Part shown: piece after piece, positions 25,926 through 35,072 of the stretch | Layout: every line of letters begins with the position of its first letter | Position numbering within the stretch: position 1 is the first letter of the stretch | Source: an uncultured Alphaproteobacteria bacterium | Lineage (GTDB): Bacteria; Pseudomonadota; Alphaproteobacteria; HIMB59 | Length of the DNA: 52,359 nucleotides | Assembly (NCBI GenBank): GCA_902509695.1 | Contig: CABWYP010000007.1 | Location: 1 to 52,359 of the forward strand | Reading direction: 5' to 3' | The notes under the pieces: generated by a model | Told to the model about the DNA's origin: nothing | The model's input: the letters and a program-made list of their open reading frames with translations, nothing else | The model's database searches: none | Translations under genes and position numbers: made by a program

Positions 25926-27350
25926 ATGAAAAAAAAAATGTATATAGCTGGTAAAGAAATTTCATCAGATACTGACATTGATGTCACAAATCCATTTAAT
26001 AATAAGGTAGTAGGAAGTGTTCCTGCTGCAACGAAGGATCAAGTATCTGAAGCATTCCGTATAGGGGCAAACTACCATCCCAAGTTAACTCGTTATGAGA
26101 GACAACAAATACTTCAAAAAATTTCTGAATTATTAATAAAAAACAAAGAAGAAATATCGGATATTATTACTAGTGAATTAGGTATTTGTAAGCAAGACTC
26201 ACTTTATGAAGTAGGTAGGGCTTTTGATGTCTTCTCACTCACCTCCCAATTAGTAATTCATGATGACGGTGAAATATTTTCTTGTGATTTAACACCTCAT
26301 GGTAAAGCTAGAAAAATTTTTACTCATAGAGAGCCTCTTAAAACAATCTCTGTTATCACCCCTTTTAATCACCCTTTAAATACTGTTGCACATAAAATTG
26401 CACCAGCAATTGCTACTAATAATTGTGTAGTTTGCAAACCTACTGAACTTACTCCTTTGACAGCTTTAAAGTTGACTGAGATTATATATGAAGCAGGCCT
26501 TCCTCCAGAAATGCTCTCTATGATTACTGGATGGCCAGAGGATATTGGCAATGAATTTATCCAGAATCCTGAAATTGAAATGATCACTTTTACTGGAAGC
26601 GTGTCAGTGGGAAAAATGATTGCTAATAAAGCAGGATACAAAAGAACAGTATTAGAATTGGGAGGTAACGACCCAATTATAATTTGTAATGATTTAAATG
26701 ACGATGATTTAGAGAAAGCTGCAGAATTAGCTGTCTTAGGTGCTACAAAAAACTCTGGTCAAAGATGTACGGCAGTAAAAAGAATTTTATGCCAAGAAAA
26801 GATAGCTGATAAATTTGTACCTCTAGTACTTGAAAGAACAAAAAAAATCAATTTTGGAAATCCTCAAGATTTAAAAACAGATATGGGAACTGTTGTTAGT
26901 GAAGAAGCCGCTAAACTTTTTGAACAACGTGTACAAGCAGCAGCAGAAGAAGGAGCAGAAATTCTTTATCAACCTAAAAGAGAAGGCGCACTTCTTCCTC
27001 CCGTTGTATTAGATAATGTCAAACCTACAAGTGAGCTTGTGGTTGAGGAAACATTCGGTCCTATTGTACCAATCTTGCGAGTTTCTAATGATATCGAAGA
27101 TGTTGCCAAGGTCTCTAATTCTACAGCTTTTGGACTTTCTTCGGGAGTTTGCACTAATGATATGAGAGCTTCTAACTTCTTTATTCAAAATTTAAATGTA
27201 GGAACAGTAAATATATGGGAGGTTCCTGGATATCGTATTGAAATGTCACCATTCGGGGGTATTAAGGACTCTGGTTTGGGATACAAAGAGGGTGCCTTAG
27301 AAGCAATGAAAAGTTACACCAATTTGAAAACTTATTCTTTGCCATGGTAA
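25926..27350 (+). CDS. phnY: phosphonoacetaldehyde dehydrogenase
   Basis: NAD(P)-dependent aldehyde dehydrogenase that oxidises phosphonoacetaldehyde to phosphonoacetate, the substrate of PhnA. 474 residues with [13 protein letters not shown] (cofactor site), FTGSVSVGK, the general-base region LELGGNDP, and the catalytic Cys C281 in [10 protein letters not shown]. Family membership is certain. The substrate assignment rests on similarity to PhnY and on its position between phnA and the TIGR03364 oxidoreductase. Confidence 0.94.
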   Translation: MKKKMYIAGKEISSDTDIDVTNPFNNKVVGSVPAATKDQVSEAFRIGANYHPKLTRYERQQILQKISELLIKNKEEISDIITSELGICKQDSLYEVGRAFDVFSLTSQLVIHDDGEIFSCDLTPHGKARKIFTHREPLKTISVITPFNHPLNTVAHKIAPAIATNNCVVCKPTELTPLTALKLTEIIYEAGLPPEMLSMITGWPEDIGNEFIQNPEIEMITFTGSVSVGKMIANKAGYKRTVLELGGNDPIIICNDLNDDDLEKAAELAVLGATKNSGQRCTAVKRILCQEKIADKFVPLVLERTKKINFGNPQDLKTDMGTVVSEEAAKLFEQRVQAAAEEGAEILYQPKREGALLPPVVLDNVKPTSELVVEETFGPIVPILRVSNDIEDVAKVSNSTAFGLSSGVCTNDMRASNFFIQNLNVGTVNIWEVPGYRIEMSPFGGIKDSGLGYKEGALEAMKSYTNLKTYSLPW

Positions 27351-27354
27351 AACA

Positions 27355-28479
27355 ATGATCAATTCTAAATATGAATTAGTTATTGTTGGTGCCGGAGTAG
27401 TTGGAATGGGTGTTGCTTTAGCAGCACATAAAAAAGGTGTAAAAAAGATTTTAATTATTGATCGCCATCAGGCTTGTACTGGTGCCTCAATTAGAAATTT
27501 TGGTTTTATTACTATTACGGGCCTTAGGCAAAAGTTGATGCAAAAACGAGCATTAAGATCTCGAGATATTTGGTTAGATCTAATTAAAAAAGCTAAAATT
27601 ACTGTCAATCATCGAGGTCTATACCTTTTAGCCCAGCACAAAGAAAGCATGCCAGTTTTAGAGGAATATCTAAAAGTTGATCCTCGAAATACAGTAAAGC
27701 TCTTATCCAAAAAAGAAATGGTATCTCAAAGTCCATTATTTAAGGAAAACAATATTTTTGGTGGGCTACATAGCACTGATGAAGTACGAATTGAGCCAAG
27801 ACTTGCTATTCCAGCTGTATCAAAATATTTACAATCGATTGGAATTGACTTTTTATGGAAAGAGGAAGTTTTGGATTTTTCCCATCAGTATGTAGTTACT
27901 CAAAAAAGAAAAATCCAATTTAAAAAATTAATAATGGCACCTGGCAATCATTTAAAAGGATTAGGAAGAGATATTTTTGAAAAAAGAAAAGTTGAGTCTA
28001 GTAAGCTGCATATGCTTCGAATAATGCCTAAGAAAAAAATTAAATTACCTGGAGGCATCATGGCTGATTTAACTTTAATGAGATATCCAGGGTATGAAAA
28101 CCTGCCCTCTAAAAAAAAACTTGATAAAGTCATAAAGAAAAAATGTCGGGCAGAATTAGATAATGGCATTCATGTTATCGTTGTTCAAGGTAAAGACGGA
28201 TCTCTTACTATTGGAGACTCTCATCACTATACTAATGACACCCACTATCCATTTGAAAATGAAAATGTAGATAAATTGATTTTAAATAAATTTAATCAAG
28301 TTTTACCAATTGGTAAATATGATGTTGTTGAACGCTGGGTTGGAGAATATCCCTCAGGCAAAAAAGATTATCTCGATTACTGGATAGATAAAAATATTTG
28401 CATTGCAAATGTTACCACGGGGATTGGCATGTCTACGGGTTTTGCATTTGCAGAGGATGTTGTAAACAAGCTTTATTAA
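27355..28479 (+). CDS. TIGR03364-type FAD-dependent oxidoreductase (HpnW/PbfD-like), amino-phosphonate oxidation
   Basis: A 374-residue DAO-type flavoprotein with the FAD-binding GAGVVG (residues 12-17) and the family's GASIRNFGF. The C-terminus carries TTGIGMSTGFAFAEDVV. TIGR03364 members occur in phosphonate gene clusters; I recall recent work under the name PbfD reporting oxidation of N-methyl-aminoethylphosphonate to phosphonoacetaldehyde. Following phnY by 4 bases, it is the natural source of phosphonoacetaldehyde here, because no PhnW aminotransferase is seen. The exact amine substrate is inference. Confidence 0.85.
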   Translation: MINSKYELVIVGAGVVGMGVALAAHKKGVKKILIIDRHQACTGASIRNFGFITITGLRQKLMQKRALRSRDIWLDLIKKAKITVNHRGLYLLAQHKESMPVLEEYLKVDPRNTVKLLSKKEMVSQSPLFKENNIFGGLHSTDEVRIEPRLAIPAVSKYLQSIGIDFLWKEEVLDFSHQYVVTQKRKIQFKKLIMAPGNHLKGLGRDIFEKRKVESSKLHMLRIMPKKKIKLPGGIMADLTLMRYPGYENLPSKKKLDKVIKKKCRAELDNGIHVIVVQGKDGSLTIGDSHHYTNDTHYPFENENVDKLILNKFNQVLPIGKYDVVERWVGEYPSGKKDYLDYWIDKNICIANVTTGIGMSTGFAFAEDVVNKLY

Positions 28480-28505
28480 CTACATAAAGCTATTTAGTCA
28501 AAATT

Positions 28506-29360
28506 TTGTCAGTTACTCTCTTTATTATAATTATCTTAACTGCTGTAGCCCATACGACTTGGAATGTTTTATTAAAAACGTCAGATAACAAAGTTCTTTT
28601 TCTAAGAAGCTTTCTTTTACTTGCTAGCTTTCTATTTATACCTGTTTTGTTTTTTATTCAGCCACCATCTCCAAGTTCATACATTTTTTTGGCTGCATCT
28701 CTATTTATTCACATTTTTTACAACATTTTCCTGATTAAAATGTATAGCTACTCAGAAATATCTTTCTCTTATCCCATTGCTCGAGGTAGTCCTACGCTCA
28801 TCTTACTAGTAGTTTCACCCTTATTGCTTGGTGATGAAATTAGCTATCTAAATAATATTGGTGCTTTAATTTTAATTTGTGGAATTTTCTTCCTCATTTT
28901 TTCTGAAGGAAACTACAAAAAAATCAATTTTAAAGGTCTTGGATTATCACTAATGGTAGCAAGTACTATTGTAATTTATACACTTGTAGACGCTAAAGGA
29001 GCTAGATTATCAGAGAGTGCAATTTCTTACGGTATCTATATGTTTGCTATTGAGGGTATTACTTTTAATATTGCATATATACTTTTTTTTAAAGATAAGA
29101 AAATTCCCTTTCAGTTCATCTTTAAAGAAAAATATAAAATATTATTAGCTAGCATCTTAGTTACATTTGCCTATCTCCCAATTCTTTATGCTTTTACAAA
29201 AGTAAATGTTCCATCAGTTGCAGCACTAAGGGAAATTAGTATTTTATTTACCTCAATATACGGTGTTTATTTTTTGAAAGAAAAGTTCGGATCAATAAAA
29301 GTGATCTCTGCTGCTCTCGTTGTAGTAGGTTGTGTTATTATTAGGATTGCTGCAGGCTAA
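28506..29360 (+). CDS. EamA/DMT-family transporter
   Basis: A 284-residue membrane protein with about ten spans in two similar halves and EamA-type features (SYPIARGSPTLILL, LVDAKGARLSES, YAFTKVNVPSVAALRE, ILFTSIYGVYFLKEKFG). Drug/metabolite transporters often export amino acids or other small metabolites. The start is TTG with no evident ribosome site. It lies 26 bases after the FAD oxidoreductase and is probably in the same operon, so the substrate may relate to phosphonate metabolism, but that is only context. Confidence 0.88.
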   Translation: MSVTLFIIIILTAVAHTTWNVLLKTSDNKVLFLRSFLLLASFLFIPVLFFIQPPSPSSYIFLAASLFIHIFYNIFLIKMYSYSEISFSYPIARGSPTLILLVVSPLLLGDEISYLNNIGALILICGIFFLIFSEGNYKKINFKGLGLSLMVASTIVIYTLVDAKGARLSESAISYGIYMFAIEGITFNIAYILFFKDKKIPFQFIFKEKYKILLASILVTFAYLPILYAFTKVNVPSVAALREISILFTSIYGVYFLKEKFGSIKVISAALVVVGCVIIRIAAG

Positions 29361-29361
29361 A

Positions 29362-30006
29362 TTAAAAAAAATTTTTAAAATCTTTGTATCCCATTAGCTT
29401 TGGAATGCGATATTTAATTTTTTTAGGTAAATTTTTATCATAATTGGTATGACGTAAAATTTTTTGAACTTTAGCTTTTAATGCTGCTTCAATACCTACA
29501 TCAGAATCTTCAATTACTAAAATCTCACTAGTCTTAAGACCTAGTTTCCTCGCACCAATGATATAACCGTCTTTAAAGGGCTTATAAGGAATTTTTCCTG
29601 TGCATGATGTAATATTGTCTTTAAAGTATTTTAAAAGATCATTTTTTCTTAAGACCTTCAATACATGATTTTTATGAGCATTGGATACAATGCCTATTTT
29701 TAAATTTGTAGATTTAATAAATTTTTTCAAATAAGGATATATTTTTGGACTTTGCTGATTAAATGCGATTTTTAATTCTTTTCTATAGTTCCTCATGATT
29801 AAAGTGAGGTTATAGCCTTCTTCTAAGATTAACCTTTGAAATAAATGCTCTGAAATAATCCCAATAGTGGATTTCTGCTTAATACTTCTATCGTAGTTTA
29901 TCCCCATTTTTTTCAGCGTGATTAGCGCTGTACCAAACCATATCTGTTCAGATTCAGCAATTACACCATCAAAATCAAACAAAATTCCTTTAATTTCTTT
30001 AGACAT
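29362..30006 (-). CDS. HAD-superfamily hydrolase (beta-phosphoglucomutase/phosphatase-like)
   Basis: A 214-residue HAD subfamily IA protein. Motif I is LFDFDGVIAES (nucleophile and acid Asp), motif II is the Ser in GIVSNAHK, and motif IV is LVIEDSDVGIEAA, with a helical cap between I and II. Similar to small sugar or nucleotide phosphatases. It lacks the look of PhnX phosphonoacetaldehyde hydrolase (motif I differs), so no C-P cleavage role is claimed despite the neighbours. Convergent with the EamA gene (1-base gap) and divergent from aepX. Confidence 0.88.
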   Translation of the reverse strand: MSKEIKGILFDFDGVIAESEQIWFGTALITLKKMGINYDRSIKQKSTIGIISEHLFQRLILEEGYNLTLIMRNYRKELKIAFNQQSPKIYPYLKKFIKSTNLKIGIVSNAHKNHVLKVLRKNDLLKYFKDNITSCTGKIPYKPFKDGYIIGARKLGLKTSEILVIEDSDVGIEAALKAKVQKILRHTNYDKNLPKKIKYRIPKLMGYKDFKNFF

Positions 30007-30064
30007 AATTCACTCTATTTACGCAATTTTTAATAGTTATAAACATTTCAAAAGTAATAAATCT

Positions 30065-30091
30065 TTAACATACTCAATTTAGAATTATACT
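30065..30091 (+). promoter_or_regulatory. candidate promoter of the aepXVW transporter operon
   Basis: TTAACA (30065-30070) and TATACT (30086-30091), each one base off consensus, are spaced by 15 bases, the same short spacing as at metY. A strong GGAGGA ribosome site follows at about 30108 before the aepX ATG. The 113-base gap separates divergent HAD and aepX genes. No recognisable Pho box was seen. Confidence 0.35.
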
Positions 30092-30119
30092 AATTAATTA
30101 TTATTACGGAGGAAATGTA

Positions 30120-31142
30120 ATGACAAAAATTAAAAATATCTTTTTAATCTTTACCGTCTTCATCTTTGGTTCATTTTCATTAATGGCAAAAACACAGCTC
30201 ACTGTTTATACAGCTGTCGAAGCAGAAGATTTAAAAAAGTATGCAGCAACATTTAATGAGGATCACCCAGATATTGAAATTAACTGGGTCAGAGATTCAA
30301 CAGGTATTATAACTGCAAAACTTTTAGCAGAAAAAAATAACCCTCAAGCTGATATCATATGGGGATTAGCCGGAACAAGTGCAATGCTTATGAAATCAGA
30401 GGGGATGTTTGAACCTTATGCACCTAAGGGATTAGAAAATCTTGATCCTAAATTCCGTGACTCAGCTAACCCACCTGCATGGACAGGAATGGACGCATGG
30501 GTTGCTGCTGTATGTGTTAATACCATTGAAGCAGAAAATTATGGTTTACCAATGCCTTCCTCTTGGGAAGATCTAACTGATCCAGTTTATGAAGGTCACG
30601 TGGCTATGCCAAATCCAAATTCATCTGGAACAGGTTTTTTAGATGTTTCTAGTTGGCTGCAGATTTTTGGTGAAGATGGTGGTTGGGCTTATATGGATAG
30701 ACTTCACAAAAATATTTCTCACTACACTCACTCAGGATCTAAGCCTTGTAAGCAAGCTGCAGCAGGAGAGGTTCCAATTGGAGTTTCTTTTGCATTTAGA
30801 GGTGCAAGATCTAAGGAAGCAGGAGCTCCAATTGAAATTATAGTTCCAGCTGAGGGAGTTGGATGGGAGATGGAAGCAACAGCTATCATCAAAGGTACTT
30901 CTAATTTAGAAGCTGCTAAAACTTTAGCTGACTGGTCTATCTCAAGAAAAGCTATGGAAATGTACAATGACGCTTACGCTGTTGTTGGTATGCCTGGTGT
31001 AGCAAAACCAGTGAAACACTTCCCTGAAGGCTTGTTAGAGGCAATGATTAAAAATGATTTTGAATACGCAGCTCAAAATAGAAAAGATATCCTTGCTGAA
31101 TGGCAAAGAAGATATGACTCTAAGTCAGAACCTAAAAGCTAA
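30120..31142 (+). CDS. aepX: 2-aminoethylphosphonate ABC transporter substrate-binding protein
   Basis: Periplasmic binding protein of 340 residues with a signal peptide ending near SLMA. The mature part begins TQLTVYTAVEAEDLKKY and has DSTGIITAKLLAEKNNPQAD and GLPMPSSWEDLTDP, typical of the Fe/phosphonate-type SBP group called PhnS2 or AepX (TIGR03261). It brings aminoethylphosphonate-like substrates to the AepVW membrane complex. Its SD site (GGAGGA) is the strongest seen in the locus, and a hairpin after the gene separates it from aepV, consistent with high SBP levels. Confidence 0.92.
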   Translation: MTKIKNIFLIFTVFIFGSFSLMAKTQLTVYTAVEAEDLKKYAATFNEDHPDIEINWVRDSTGIITAKLLAEKNNPQADIIWGLAGTSAMLMKSEGMFEPYAPKGLENLDPKFRDSANPPAWTGMDAWVAAVCVNTIEAENYGLPMPSSWEDLTDPVYEGHVAMPNPNSSGTGFLDVSSWLQIFGEDGGWAYMDRLHKNISHYTHSGSKPCKQAAAGEVPIGVSFAFRGARSKEAGAPIEIIVPAEGVGWEMEATAIIKGTSNLEAAKTLADWSISRKAMEMYNDAYAVVGMPGVAKPVKHFPEGLLEAMIKNDFEYAAQNRKDILAEWQRRYDSKSEPKS

Positions 31143-31155
31143 ATAACTATCTTAT

Positions 31156-31189
31156 AAAAAAGCTTACAATTAACTTTGTAAGCTTTTTT
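31156..31189 (+). terminator. hairpin with U-run between aepX and aepV (partial terminator)
   Basis: AAGCTTACAA pairs with TTGTAAGCTT around a 6-base loop (stem 31160-31169 with 31176-31185, extended by A-T pairs), followed by T. Because aepV follows 15 bases later on the same strand with no obvious new promoter, it probably lets part of the transcription through. Confidence 0.8.
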
Positions 31190-31203
31190 AGTTAATAAAA
31201 ATC

Positions 31204-32265
31204 ATGGAAAAATATTTATCAGTAAAAAAAGTCAATAAACACTTTGGTAAATTTCAAGCACTAAAAGATGTAAATTTTGATGTAAAAGAGGGGGAGTTCG
31301 TGTGCATTCTTGGACCCTCTGGATGTGGGAAAACTACACTCCTAAGAGTCATAGCGGGGCTAGAAAGTCAATCAGAGGGAGAAATTAATCAAAATAACAA
31401 AAATATTTCTCAACTGCCGCCCGATCAAAGAGATTTTGGAATTGTATTTCAGTCTTATGCTCTATTTCCAAATCTAACTGTAAAAAACAATATTTCTTTT
31501 GGTTTAAAAACGAGAAAACAAAATAGAGATGCAATAGATAAACGAGTGGATGAATTATTGAATTTGGTCGGACTTTCTGACCATATCAATAAATACTCTG
31601 CACAACTATCAGGTGGAGAACAACAACGTGTTGCTTTAGCAAGAGCATTAGCCCCTTCTCCAGGATTATTACTATTAGATGAACCACTTTCTGCCCTTGA
31701 TGCAAAAGTGAGACAGCATTTACGTTTAGAAATCAAAAATCTTCAAAGAAAATTGGGAGTAACAACTATTATGGTTACTCACGACCAAGAAGAGGCATTA
31801 ACGATGGCTGATAGAATTATTCTAATGAACAAGGGAGTTATTGAACAAGAAGGCTCTCCCCAAGATATTTACTCTAAACCTACGACTGCATTTTCCGCAA
31901 ACTTTATAGGAACAACAAATCTATTTAAGGTAAAAAAAATATCTTCAAATTCAATTGAAATTCATGGCTCCATATTGGAATGTGATGATGATATTAAAGA
32001 TGATGTTTCAACAGTAACAATAAGACCAGAGGATATTAAAATTTCTGATAGCGAAAATAATCAAAATATTTTTACTGGAACAGTAAAAGAGCTTGAATTT
32101 TTGGGTTCTAATATAAGAGGGCATATTGAGGTAAACTTTAAATCCCAAACAGATATTGTTATTTGTAATTTTGCGTCTGAATATATTCAATATAATAATA
32201 TTCAAAAAGACACACAAGTTAATATTTCTCTTCAACCGCATGCAATTAAAATTGTTAAAGATTAA
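31204..32265 (+). CDS. aepV: phosphonate ABC transporter ATP-binding protein
   Basis: A 353-residue ATPase of the PotA/FbpC type (PhnT2/AepV). Walker A is GPSGCGKTT (about 37-45), the Q-loop is FQSYALFPN, the signature is LSGGEQQRVALARAL, and Walker B is LLLLDEPLSALD. The switch histidine is in MVTHDQEEA. A C-terminal TOBE-like regulatory domain extends from about 240. It powers uptake with AepX and AepW. The assignment to this transporter follows from operon order: SBP, ATPase, fused permease. Confidence 0.93.
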   Translation: MEKYLSVKKVNKHFGKFQALKDVNFDVKEGEFVCILGPSGCGKTTLLRVIAGLESQSEGEINQNNKNISQLPPDQRDFGIVFQSYALFPNLTVKNNISFGLKTRKQNRDAIDKRVDELLNLVGLSDHINKYSAQLSGGEQQRVALARALAPSPGLLLLDEPLSALDAKVRQHLRLEIKNLQRKLGVTTIMVTHDQEEALTMADRIILMNKGVIEQEGSPQDIYSKPTTAFSANFIGTTNLFKVKKISSNSIEIHGSILECDDDIKDDVSTVTIRPEDIKISDSENNQNIFTGTVKELEFLGSNIRGHIEVNFKSQTDIVICNFASEYIQYNNIQKDTQVNISLQPHAIKIVKD

Positions 32266-32273
32266 AATTTAAA

Positions 32274-33941
32274 ATGAAAAAAAGTAGAGACGATTATTTA
32301 ACTTTATTTTTTATATCCATTATTGGAATTTATATTTTCATTGCTCTTGCTTTTCCTATGTATGCCATCTTATCAAAAAGTTTTGAAAATAAAGATGGCG
32401 CTTTTATTGGATTTGAAAATTATCAAAGTTATTTTGAAAATAGCTCATTAGTTTACTCAATCTATAATAGTTTATTTATCTCTATAGTGACCATGGTTAT
32501 CACTATTTCACTGGCTTTTGTTTTTGCATACGCTCTCACTAAAAGTCGTATGGCAGGAAAAGGTATGTTTCGTTCGATAGCAATGATACCTATCTTGGTT
32601 CCATCATTATTGTCTGGTATCTCACTTATTTACCTATTTGGTAAACAAGGAATTTTTAGAGAGTTATTAATGGGTTATGAAATCTATGGTCCTATTGGAA
32701 TAATAATAGCTGAAGTTTTTTATACCTTTCCCCACGCACTACTTATAATCGTTACAGCGCTTTCAATAGGAGACGCAAGATTATATGAGGCGGCTAAAGT
32801 TCTACGCTCTAAATCAATCCGAACCTTTTTTACTGTGACACTACCTTCTGCAAAATATGGTGTCATAAGTGCAGCTTTCGTTGTTTTTACCTTAGTGATT
32901 ACTGATTTTGGAATTCCCAAGGTCATAGGGGGTAATTATAACGTTCTCGCGGTAGATGTTTATAAGCAAGTAATTGGACAGCAAAATTTTGAAATGGGAG
33001 CAGTTGTAAGTATGGTCTTAGTTTTTCCTGCTCTCATAGCATTTGCAGTTGATCGTATTGTACAACGAAAACAGGTAGCTATACTAACTTCTCGTTCTGT
33101 TGTCCATGAGCCCAATGAGAGCAAAACTTTTGATAGAGTTATGTTTGGCTATTGTTCAGTAATCTCAGTATTAATCTTAACGATTTTAGGAATGTGTTTG
33201 TATGCAAGTCTTGTTACCTTTTGGCCATACAATTTAACCCTATCACTAAAAAATTATCAATTTGATCTCATGGATGGAGGCGGTTGGGACTCATATTATA
33301 ATTCTATTCGTATGGCAAGCTATACGGCTTTCTTTGGAACAATTGTGGTTTTTGCTGGTGCTTACTTTGTAGAAAAATCTAGAGGTCTCAAAACTGGTCG
33401 ATCAATACTTCATTTATTATCTATGATGCCTATGGCAATACCTGGATTGGTCTTAGGATTAGCTTATATTTTCTTTTTTAATCACCCTGATAATCCTTTA
33501 AATTTTTTATATGGCACAATGGCCATATTGGTTATTTGTACAATTACCCACTTTTATACTGTATCTCATTTGACTGGCCTTACGTCTTTAAAACAAATAG
33601 ACAATGAATTTGAGCATGTCTCATCATCACTAAAACAACCTTTTTATAAAACCTTTTTTCGTGTAACGGTTCCCATTAGTCTTCCAGCTATATTTGAAAT
33701 AGGAATTTACTTTTTCGTTAATGCTATGACTACCGTATCTGCTGTAGTTTTTCTATACAGCTCAAAAACAACTCTAGCTTCTGTGGCAGTTCTAAATATG
33801 GATGATGCCGGTGATATAGCTCCCGCAGCAGCAATGGGTATGATGATATTCTATACTAATGCTGCCGTTCGCATTGTGTATGTGATTATTACAAAAAAGA
33901 TTTTAGTTCGTTTCCAAAATTGGCGAACAAAAACATCCTAA
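32274..33941 (+). CDS. aepW: phosphonate ABC transporter permease, two fused membrane domains
   Basis: A 555-residue protein with two BPD_transp_1 domains in one chain, about twelve spans. The first EAA-loop is near YEAAKVLRSKSIRTFFTVTL and the second near FEHVSSSLKQPFYKTFFRVTV. This fused form is typical of the PhnU2/AepW and FbpB type importers. It follows aepV by 8 bases. Forms the channel of the AepXVW complex. Confidence 0.92.
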   Translation: MKKSRDDYLTLFFISIIGIYIFIALAFPMYAILSKSFENKDGAFIGFENYQSYFENSSLVYSIYNSLFISIVTMVITISLAFVFAYALTKSRMAGKGMFRSIAMIPILVPSLLSGISLIYLFGKQGIFRELLMGYEIYGPIGIIIAEVFYTFPHALLIIVTALSIGDARLYEAAKVLRSKSIRTFFTVTLPSAKYGVISAAFVVFTLVITDFGIPKVIGGNYNVLAVDVYKQVIGQQNFEMGAVVSMVLVFPALIAFAVDRIVQRKQVAILTSRSVVHEPNESKTFDRVMFGYCSVISVLILTILGMCLYASLVTFWPYNLTLSLKNYQFDLMDGGGWDSYYNSIRMASYTAFFGTIVVFAGAYFVEKSRGLKTGRSILHLLSMMPMAIPGLVLGLAYIFFFNHPDNPLNFLYGTMAILVICTITHFYTVSHLTGLTSLKQIDNEFEHVSSSLKQPFYKTFFRVTVPISLPAIFEIGIYFFVNAMTTVSAVVFLYSSKTTLASVAVLNMDDAGDIAPAAAMGMMIFYTNAAVRIVYVIITKKILVRFQNWRTKTS

Positions 33942-34079
33942 AATATTAATATTAAATGTTTTACTAACCCACTATGATATTTTTTCATATCGCTATTTTA
34001 ATTTTAGATTTTCATTGAATTCAAATTTATTATTTGTATAAAGTCATAACCATATAGCTCATAAAGTTAGGAGATTCGT

Positions 34080-35048
34080 ATGGAGTTATCATTTATATAT
34101 GCAGTAATAGGTTTTTCATTAGCAGGGCTCTCTGTTTTTGGAAATGACTCAATTCAAACGCTTGGAACTTTTATCGCCGCTAAAAAAAAATGGTATAAGT
34201 GGTATGTTTTAGCAACAGCAGCTTCTCTTGTCCTTGTTGGCACTCTTACTTATGGCTGGGTTGCCTATGATGGAGATATCACTTTTGGTCGTTTGAATAA
34301 AATACCTTATATAGAAATCCAATGGTATCATGCAGTCGCCCCTCTTGTTTTAGTTATGCTAACTCGTGTTGGCATACCAGTATCTACTACATTTCTAGTT
34401 TTGTCTGCTTTTGCTTCTACCGTAATTTTAGAAAAAGTCTTACTTAAAAGTATAGTTGGTTATGCCATTGCAGCCTCAGCTGCATACGTTGTTTGGTTTG
34501 TAGTTTCAAAATACATAAATGAAAAAGACGATGAGATAACCGACCCAAAAAAACAGGCTTTCTGGAGAAATTCACAGTGGATTGCCTCAGGCTTTCTTTG
34601 GGCTACGTGGTTAATGCACGATGTTGCAAATATAGCAGTGTATTTACCAAGAAAAATAGACCCAACTCTCTTTATTTTAGTAATGATTTATTTTGTAATT
34701 CTTATTTATTACATTTTTTGGAGAGAGGGAGGGCCAATTCAAAAAATTGTTTTAGAAAAAACAGGTACTAGATATGCAAGATCCTGCACAATTATAGATT
34801 TAGTTTACTGCGCTGTTCTTTATTTTTTTAAAGAATTGAACGATTTACCAATGTCAACAACATGGGTTTTTGTTGGACTGCTATGTGGAAGAGAACTGGC
34901 AATTGCCACTCACCATAAAACAAATCTTAGAAAGTATGTATTTCCAATTATAGGTAAAGACTTTTTAAAAATGATATTTGGATTAGCAATATCTGCAGGA
35001 ATTGTTTTATCAATACACTACATAATTATTCCTAATGACTTGGTTTAA
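34080..35048 (+). CDS. divergent PiT-like transporter paralogue, substrate unknown
   Basis: A 322-residue membrane protein with about nine to ten spans. It keeps the skeleton of PiT phosphate transporters in both halves: FGNDSIQTLGTF then GIPVSTTFLVLSAF in the first, and WLMHDVANIAVYLPRK then LPMSTTWVFVGLLCGRE in the second. The classical GANDxxN signatures are altered (GNDSIQT; HDVANIA), so it is a separate subfamily. A good AGGAG site precedes the ATG. It has its own 138-base upstream gap but directly follows aepW on the same strand, suggesting phosphate, phosphite or related anion handling. Confidence 0.78.
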   Translation: MELSFIYAVIGFSLAGLSVFGNDSIQTLGTFIAAKKKWYKWYVLATAASLVLVGTLTYGWVAYDGDITFGRLNKIPYIEIQWYHAVAPLVLVMLTRVGIPVSTTFLVLSAFASTVILEKVLLKSIVGYAIAASAAYVVWFVVSKYINEKDDEITDPKKQAFWRNSQWIASGFLWATWLMHDVANIAVYLPRKIDPTLFILVMIYFVILIYYIFWREGGPIQKIVLEKTGTRYARSCTIIDLVYCAVLYFFKELNDLPMSTTWVFVGLLCGRELAIATHHKTNLRKYVFPIIGKDFLKMIFGLAISAGIVLSIHYIIIPNDLV

Positions 35049-35072
35049 AAATAAATTATCAGCTTAATAAAA

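Noticed and set aside
29362-30006. HAD gene as phosphonoacetaldehyde hydrolase (PhnX)
   Set aside because: Motif I and the cap region look like ordinary beta-phosphoglucomutase-type phosphatases, and it is on the opposite strand from the phosphonate genes.
30007-30119. Pho box in front of aepX
   Set aside because: No pair of CTGTCAT-like repeats was visible by eye; a motif scan with an alphaproteobacterial PhoB matrix would be decisive.
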